Positions 57,621 to 64,000 of a stretch of DNA of 64,000 bases are shown here, piece after piece. Origin of the DNA: Acridotheres tristis (taxonomy: Eukaryota > Chordata > Aves > Passeriformes > Sturnidae); contig CM072884.1 in the NCBI GenBank assembly GCA_037013685.1, forward strand, positions 2,542,001 to 2,606,000. Direction: 5' to 3'. The stretch's first letter is position 1. Each line of letters opens with the position of its first letter. The position numbers were made by a program, and so were the translations under genes. A model generated the notes under the pieces. The model saw nothing but the letters and a program-made list of their open reading frames with translations, searched no databases and was not told where the DNA came from.

Positions 57621-59369
57621 GTTAATGGCCTCTCTTGTTTACTCTGAGATTTTCTTGACTCGTTTGTTCTGTACAAAGTTTAACATACTCTTGCACTGAG
57701 TTTCTTTGTACATCATATATATAAAAACTTTTCAAACACACATTTATTTATTTCAACTTACTCCTCTCTAAGAACAAAATTCCGCAGACCTCTAGAAATA
57801 AAATTCTAATGCCTGGAGGAGAAGGAAAAGCCAAGTACCAGACAGGCAGGGCAGGGCAAAACTGAGATCAACATGTGAAAAAGGGCCAACAGTTAAAATC
57901 AGACTTAATGCAGATAATCTGTGCATAATGTTTTGGGGGCTCTTTTTCACATTCTTTGGATGTTTATGTGTGCAAAGAAGTCAAGGACAAGATACACTCA
58001 GTAAAATCTTAACACATGCGTGAAAACATTGTAGTTTAATAGAAGTGAATGTTAGAGGGAAAAAACCAACATAAAAACTCATGTTTTATCAGGATTGGGA
58101 AATTGTATTGCTACTTGTGGCTGTGTTGGACACAACAAAGCAGAAATGCCTGTATGAGGAAATTTAGCCTTGGGGTCACGCCAGGCTTGAATGCAAGGAG
58201 CAAGAGAAATATAAACCCAAATTTTATTTCTATTTCATCATATTCGTGTTTGTGAACTCCAAATACATCTAAGATCACATATGTGGAGTTGAAAATCCAT
58301 TGATCAGTGAACCCATAATTAAGTAATATTAAGCAGAGTAATTTCTTTTTTAACAAAATTGCAGGCAGAGATGATGTTGGAGTTTAGGACAGAGAGAATG
58401 GGAATGTCTTCCAGTTTCTAAGAGGGAGTTGGATGCTGAATTTCTGGATCATCCCTGATAACAAGCAGTGCATGTTCAGTACTACTCAGTTTTACCATGT
58501 GCAACAGCAGTAAAAACAAACATGCCAGCCATCCCCAAGAAAGGTTAGTCAAAACTTAATCTATTTTTATGCCAGGTCAAAGGCTTGAGGGAAAACAAAT
58601 ATTCTGACAATTCTTGACATTTTTCGTCTTTCTATTCCTTGTGTTCTTTTTTCCATACATTGAATTGCTGTAATGAGAAAATGACTGTTTCCATTTTTAC
58701 AGCTAATGATTAAAATAGTCAGAGAGCACCAGGAAACTATCAGAAGATCCTCCTTGAAAAATAAAAGGAAGGAAAAGGAATAGACCTCCTTTCATCTTCC
58801 CTCAGGTAAAAGACTTGTTTGAGGATTCTTGGTGAACAAATCACAACTGCCTTATTTATCCCACATCCTTTTCTGGTGAAAATTGCCAAATTTATTTCTT
58901 CCACAGTATGACTGCAGATCTGGTATTTCATCTGTCTCACCTTTCAGGAACTTTTAAATCTATTTGAGTGGTTTTTTCGCTTGCTGGCGAACCCAGAAGA
59001 TTTTAGGGGCTCCAACTTGAGAGCTTCATGTTTCCACTGAAAATTGTGACCACAGCAGCAGGAGAAACATAACACTTGAAGTTTTACCAGGCATGGTAAA
59101 AAAAAGGAGATTATATTCACATTCAGGCTGGAGAAGGTGTTTGCTGGTGCCATGTGCAGACTGCTGAGCTGTCCCAGTGATGACTCCAAGCAAGGAGGGA
59201 GAGGAGAGAGAGCCCTGGATTTCCATCCAGCTGTGCTGGGTGATTTCCTTCCCAAGGGAGAGAGAGCAGAACAGGCACCTGTGAATTACAGCCTTGTGCA
59301 AGGCTGGATTTCCACATTCCCTCCCTCCATGCCTCGTTCCCTGGGCAAGGCTCTTGGGTACCGAGTCTT
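57621..59369. other. Noncoding sequence, no gene seen
   Basis: Unique sequence, A/T-rich to 58950 and richer in G+C from about 59110. Overlapping open frames of about 100 codons at 58944-59439 on both strands have no recognised domain. Confidence 0.5.
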
Positions 59370-59640
59370 TAAAACTGTTTTAATAACGGCAGAAAGCGAG
59401 TATGATGTATTGCCAGCAAAAATATATTCATCAATTTAAGAGTAATAAAAAGTCATTAAATTCATAGAGAGGACAGGTTTGGAAAGCTGAAGGGGTGAAA
59501 GTTTGCCAGCTCCACTTCCTTTCTGGATGCTGCTGCTGAGGCACAAGAGTATTTGAGTGATCCAGATGATGATGGGTGGGTGCAGTCCCCTTGATCATAC
59601 AAGAATAAAATTAATGAGCACTCTTTGTGGTAAAACAAGC
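59370..59640. promoter_or_regulatory. Candidate conserved noncoding element
   Basis: Unique sequence with TTTTAATAACGGCAG, AGAGTAATAAAAAGTCATTA and AAAATTAATGAGCAC, plus CpGs in AACGGC and AGCGAG. Motif density resembles other candidates in the window, but the right half is less distinctive. Function is inferred. Confidence 0.22.
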
Positions 59641-60879
59641 ATAGCTGGAGAGGCTTGGGGTTTTTGTTGTTGATAAAAATGAAGAAATAAGGAAAAAATT
59701 ATTATGCCCTTAGAACCTAAATGTAAAATATTTTTTATTTTTATTATTTTGTAAAATAAAATCCATAATTTTACCTTGGTTTAGCCTAAAACTTTTCTGT
59801 TAACTCCAAAGAAATTTGCTTTCATATTCTGTTTTTCCTATGAACATCAGCTTCTAAATGAGAAATGACCCTTCAAAACCATTTCAATACCATCCCTCTC
59901 TCCCAGAATTGAAAAGGAAATATTTTAGCATTTCCAAAGTATTTCCCACCCATTTTTTTCAACCAACACTATATGCTGAATCTGCTTTCAGTTTCTCAAT
60001 AATTTTGGTTTTTGGCACAATTTAGTTTTCCACTGAATTCTCCATTCTTTTCCAAAGAATACCTGACTTTGATCCTGAGTTCCCCTCTAAGAAATAGGTG
60101 TGTCTGTCTGGGAACAGCTAATACCAAAACTAAGAGACTGCAAATGTTTAAATTAAATTCTTGAGGAATTAGGATGCTCAGGAGGGAAGGGAGATTTTAA
60201 GCTGAGGCTCACTCTTTTATGCTCCTGTGATTTCTGAAATTATCTGGAAATCTTGACAGAGTATTTCACAGTAATACCTTCTATGATACATAGTGTGGAG
60301 AGGTTCCTATTGTTATGAATACTGTGATTTTTCCTTGCATAGAGTGTAGAGTCTTGAAGTATTTTTCCCTGTACTAGAGCTCTGTAGGGTTTAAAGGTCC
60401 TTAAAGTCAGATTTTACAAGAGGGAATTGCAAAGCTAAGTACAATCCCTGACACCTCCAGAGGTTTAGTATCTGCCTTCAGGAAATCCACATCTCCTCGC
60501 TTTTTAATTCTTGGATTTGGATCTCAGAAGTGCTAATTATAACCAAAAAAAAGTGAATGAATATTTAATATAATAAATGTCCTCAATAGAAAGCCATGGA
60601 GAAGTGGGAGGAAAACTGAAGAGCTGTTTGCATAATGACCATGATTAAGATTGTGTTATTTTGGAGCATCATGTTATATTTCAGATGGTGACTTAGCACA
60701 AAAGTACCATTACAGTGGGGTTTAAATCATTACTTATGAAGCTTTCTTCTGGTAGAGTGAGAATAAGGTTGGCCATATTAATGCATAAAGAAAAATGTTA
60801 TTCCATTTAGACCCACAGAGTGCTCTCCATAATCTGGCCCAGCATTGAGGACTGAAATTTTAACACAAAAGCACCACAA
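59641..60879. other. Noncoding sequence, no gene seen
   Basis: Unique, strongly A/T-rich sequence with no notable open frame and no recognised repeat. Confidence 0.5.
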
Positions 60880-61230
60880 AGGTTAATCATACCTGAAAAT
60901 CCTGCGATGAGGTGGTGCTTTGATGAATGAATTCTTTATGTGCAAATGGGGGCAATTGACTCTCTCTGCACCTCTGAAGGGGTATTGATCTTCCACTTGT
61001 GCTGTGGATGCAGCGTTCTTAATTGGGCCATTTGATTTTTTGTTATGTCTAATTTCATCTGGTTTGTATTTTAGTGGGAAGGGTTCCCATTTATTGAGGC
61101 TTCTACAGCAGTAACGAGATTGTCATTTAAGCTAATTCTGTTTGTTCCACTGGTAGAAAGGCTGCAAAACTGCCTTATTGATTTTGCTTGTAACAAAATG
61201 CTGCTTAAAACGTCTGTGCCAGCTGCAAGA
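60880..61230. promoter_or_regulatory. Candidate conserved noncoding element, strong
   Basis: A 350-base unique block with GGTTAATCATACC, CCTGCGATGAGG, GGGCAATTGACTC, GCAGCGTTCTTAATTGGGCC (near 61011-61030), GTCTAATTTC, AGTAACGAG and AAGCTAATTC. CpGs are retained in four of these places. There is no low-complexity sequence. The texture closely matches the candidates at 20.4, 32.2 and 47 kb. Function is inferred. Confidence 0.33.
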
Positions 61231-63075
61231 ACGGGGACTCCATTTCAGCCTTAGAAAAAAACACACTTACAAAGGTTTTCCAGATCTGAAGTGGCAGAAC
61301 AAAATCACGTGAGGGAGGAGCTTCTTTACTTTAAGGGTAAATGACTGGAAAAAAAGGAGTGGGGTTGAAATGAGGGGAGAATAGGGGGATATGTTTGATA
61401 GCTGAGGGCTTCATGACATTTGTTTCCTTACTCTGGAAGAAGCTCAGTGGGAGGACAGCAAACTCGGGCTCTCCAGACTCCGAGAGCTCAGCAGAGGTGA
61501 GAGCTGACTGACTATTCTTTGATGACAGCTGCCTCTACATTCTCCTTGGCAAACCCTCCTTGGAAACCTCCCACTGGAGGCTGGAAGCTCTCTCTGCTGG
61601 ACAGACAGAGAGCTTTTATGTTTTGTGAACTGTGAAAGCTGAAATTTCTTCAAGAACAGATCCTCTGTCCCAGCAAATTACTTCCAATGCTCTGTCCTTG
61701 ATAGTCGTTAGATGCATTTTGATTAAATCCTACCAGGTTTGTTTGCCCTGTGGAATAACTTGGTCTCTGACATATAAGATAATGTTAATGAATATGGAAT
61801 TGCTATTAAAATAACATCCAGGACCAGTATCCTCTGTACAACCTAGTCAGGCTTAATATTGCTTAACACTAGAGTAGAATGTGTAACAGATAAGGGATGT
61901 CACCTGAGGTGCCTGTGAAAGGGAAGGAAATGAGAGTTTTTCAGGAAAATGAGTTGCACTGACACAGGGAAGTTGGCTGCAGCACCCTGTGCTGTGGGGA
62001 GCTGCCTCTGACAGGTTATCCAAGAAGGGAGTGTGCTTTCTATGGGAGCCCCTCTTTTCCTGCAGGGCCTTACTGTTTCCTCAAGTAGTGACACGTGTTC
62101 TTCTGCAGCAGCCAGGGTGAAAACAGTGATACAGTCCAGGCAGGACTTGAGTTTCCACGCAAAAACCTTTCAGCTTGAATTACTGATCCAGGACACACGA
62201 GCCAGAACTCTGCTGGCTCTCCCTGCTCCGCTTGCAGCTGCTAGTCCCACATTAGCAAAAGCTGCTCTGCCTTTCTAAGAGCAAAAATGCTTCTCTTGTC
62301 GGGTCCAAGCAGATGTCTTCTGGAAACAGAGATATAGGGAAAGGTCATTATAGATCCATTTTGTGCCTGGAGTAAACCTGGGGGCAGAATTTGGTCTTTG
62401 ATTATTAAAAGACCATCAGACCAACTAGTACTTCAGTAAAAGTAAACAGGACAAAAATAGTTGTCAGCTTTGCCATTTCATCTCTGCATTGGTGGGCCTA
62501 GACCCACAGAACAACACAGTCTCTCAAAAGCCTTTTCTTCTCTAGGGACATCAAAAACCATCTTTTTTTATTATTAGCAATTGGGATTGCTGGGCATCAT
62601 TCTCCTCTTTGGCATTCCAAGATCAATTCTCTGCACGCTCTAAGCAGGTCTAAACTGAAATTGTGGTTAAATTGTCAAAAGGGAGAGAGTCACATTTTTC
62701 CTTTTGCCATCTTACCCTCCTTGCTTCTCTCTTTATCCATCTTCTAAGGTAAGGCAGAATTTAACCTGAACCTTCAGTTCCATGGTGAGTTTGGCTGTGT
62801 GGCTGCAAAGTTTCCTGGGTCAGCATGACAGCAGAGAGTGGTGAGGCTGCAGTGATGTCTTACATTACAGCTCCTGTGAAAATCCTGCTGTAGCAAACAG
62901 GCTTCCTGCCTGATGTGTCAGCTAAGCCCAACTAAATGATCCAGGGCTACAAACAACTTCCTTGAGTGACCCATCTCCCTTCCCTCTCCACGTATCACAT
63001 GAGATCACTTTAAGCTTTCCATGCCTCAGACATTTTTCCTGCCCCACGTTTAACCACAATATCCTGTTCCTGCAG
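61231..63075. other. Noncoding sequence, no gene seen
   Basis: Unique sequence. Open frames at 61444-61653, 61900-62094 and 62033-62278 have no recognised family. No RNA gene or transposon was identified. Confidence 0.5.
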
Positions 63076-63174
63076 GTGCACATCCTTCTCTGTAGCCAGG
63101 GTTGTGTCGATCCTGGGGAATATTTTCCAGAAGCTGGTGGATGCACTCGCTGCAAGTTGTCTCCCATGTGCACA
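63076..63174 (+). other. Exon candidate, 99 bp, Cys-rich
   Basis: CCTGTTCCTGCAG at 63063-63075 is a plausible acceptor and ACA followed by GTAAGG at 63175-63180 a good donor. The 99 bases are exactly 33 codons, phase 0 to 0, and read VHILLCSQGCVDPGEYFPEA followed by GGCTRCKLSPMCT. The Cys spacing with C-x-x-P-G-x-Y-F and G-G-C-x-x-C resembles the small Cys-rich modules of TNF-receptor or EGF-like proteins. I cannot assign a gene. The open frame continues through the donor to 63453, so chance remains a serious alternative. Confidence 0.28.
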
Positions 63175-64000
63175 GTAAGGGCTCACAGCTCAGCACTGCT
63201 TGCCTGCTTTTCTGTTCTGTCTCTCTGTGGGTTCTTCCCAGGACATGAGGACTTCAATTTTGTCCCTGTTGTAATGACTGGTGCCTACTCTGTTAGAATA
63301 TTTCTTCTTGAGCAATTCATCAGGCCAGCACTTTTATCAGAACAACACGCCTTGTATATGCTAAACAGAATCAGAAACCAGGTGAAATCAAGAGCAGTGG
63401 AGTATGAAACAATCGAGCAAATTGACACTTTACAGTCTCATTTCCTTTCATAGGTTAAAATTTTGATGTTTGAAAACTTTCCAGCTCTTCCTGTTTTTAC
63501 CATCTCTAGAAAGTTGAAAAGCTGAGTCATAAAGTCAAGCCCTTCTGCTTCAACATTCTAAAAACCAATGAGTTTAATGAATGTTCCAAGCATGCATTCA
63601 GCCTTTTGCTATGCAGAAAGTAGTACATTTTTTTAGGTTGAATCTTTCATTTGAATGTATGATTGACTTGGGCTCTTTGTTTTGGTTTTTAAAAGAGTGT
63701 CTGAGGAATGTCTACTGTGCTGCTTGGTTTTCTGCCCCAGTCCTACCAAAATAATATGTCAGAACCAATTGTACTTTCCAGCTACTTAAAAAAAAAATCA
63801 CTTTCTTCTGAAAGGGATAAACAAGTTTTGAATCAGACTTCATATACCCAACTCCCAGCTAAACCAGGCATGGCAGGCACAAGGCCAGGAGAGATGGAGA
63901 AAAACTGACAGAACGGAGAGCTTTTATGTAAGGTAACAATGCAGGTCAAGAAAAGCCACAAAGCAAAAGAAAAAGGGATTAAAGATGTCAGATGACCAGT
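63175..64000. other. Noncoding sequence to window end
   Basis: No gene, RNA or transposon was recognised. The open frame from 62962 continues to 63453, and the part after the putative donor has no recognisable domain. Confidence 0.5.

Noticed and set aside
1..64000. tRNA, snRNA, 5S rRNA and CRISPR arrays
   Set aside because: I looked for B-box-like GGTTCGA words, the U6 start, 5S signatures and regularly spaced direct repeats on both strands, and found none.

Overview
This window looks like noncoding vertebrate nuclear DNA, most likely from a bird. Three fragments match my recollection of CR1 LINE 3' regions, and one of them ends in the GATTCTGT-type octamer repeat typical of CR1. I see no Alu, L1 or B1/B2-type repeat. 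Recognisable interspersed repeats cover only a small part of the window, CpG is scarce, and A/T-rich stretches alternate with short G+C-richer blocks. That pattern is typical of an avian gene desert or very long intron. Low-CpG reptilian DNA cannot be excluded by eye, but the low repeat load favours a bird. I cannot name the species or the nearest gene.

No protein-coding gene is supportable. The longest open frames (197, 191, 163 and 138 codons) have no recognisable domain, and one lies over a CR1 3' untranslated tail. No tRNA, rRNA, snRNA or CRISPR array was seen. Three short segments (12189-12253, 52493-52623, 63076-63174) have a good acceptor, a good donor and an open frame between them. 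They are listed as exon candidates only, because such pairings also arise by chance in 64 kb.

Layout: 1-12 kb is unique A/T-rich sequence with several dense clusters of homeodomain-, PBX- and octamer-like motifs (3.1-3.9, 4.0-4.2, 5.1-5.6, 8.9 and 10.3-10.7 kb). 12-20 kb holds an exon candidate, A/C- and G/T-rich low-complexity tracts, an 11-bp perfect hairpin, an MIR-like remnant and a CTTCT microsatellite. 20-33 kb has three further motif clusters, an ancient repeat, an antisense CR1 (26.9-27.4 kb), a small CR1 scrap (31.3 kb) and a G-rich hairpin block. 33-48 kb has another MIR-like remnant, an A/C tract, the best CR1 copy (43.3-43.7 kb, plus strand) and TAAT-rich clusters. 48-64 kb has a 24-A tract, two exon candidates, an AT/GT microsatellite, a CpG-richer patch with a small ORF, and more TAAT-rich clusters.

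The most plausible biological content is distal cis-regulatory sequence (conserved noncoding elements) for a developmental gene outside the window. That is inference from texture and motifs, and an alignment to other amniotes would decide it. I found no convincing novel gene system.
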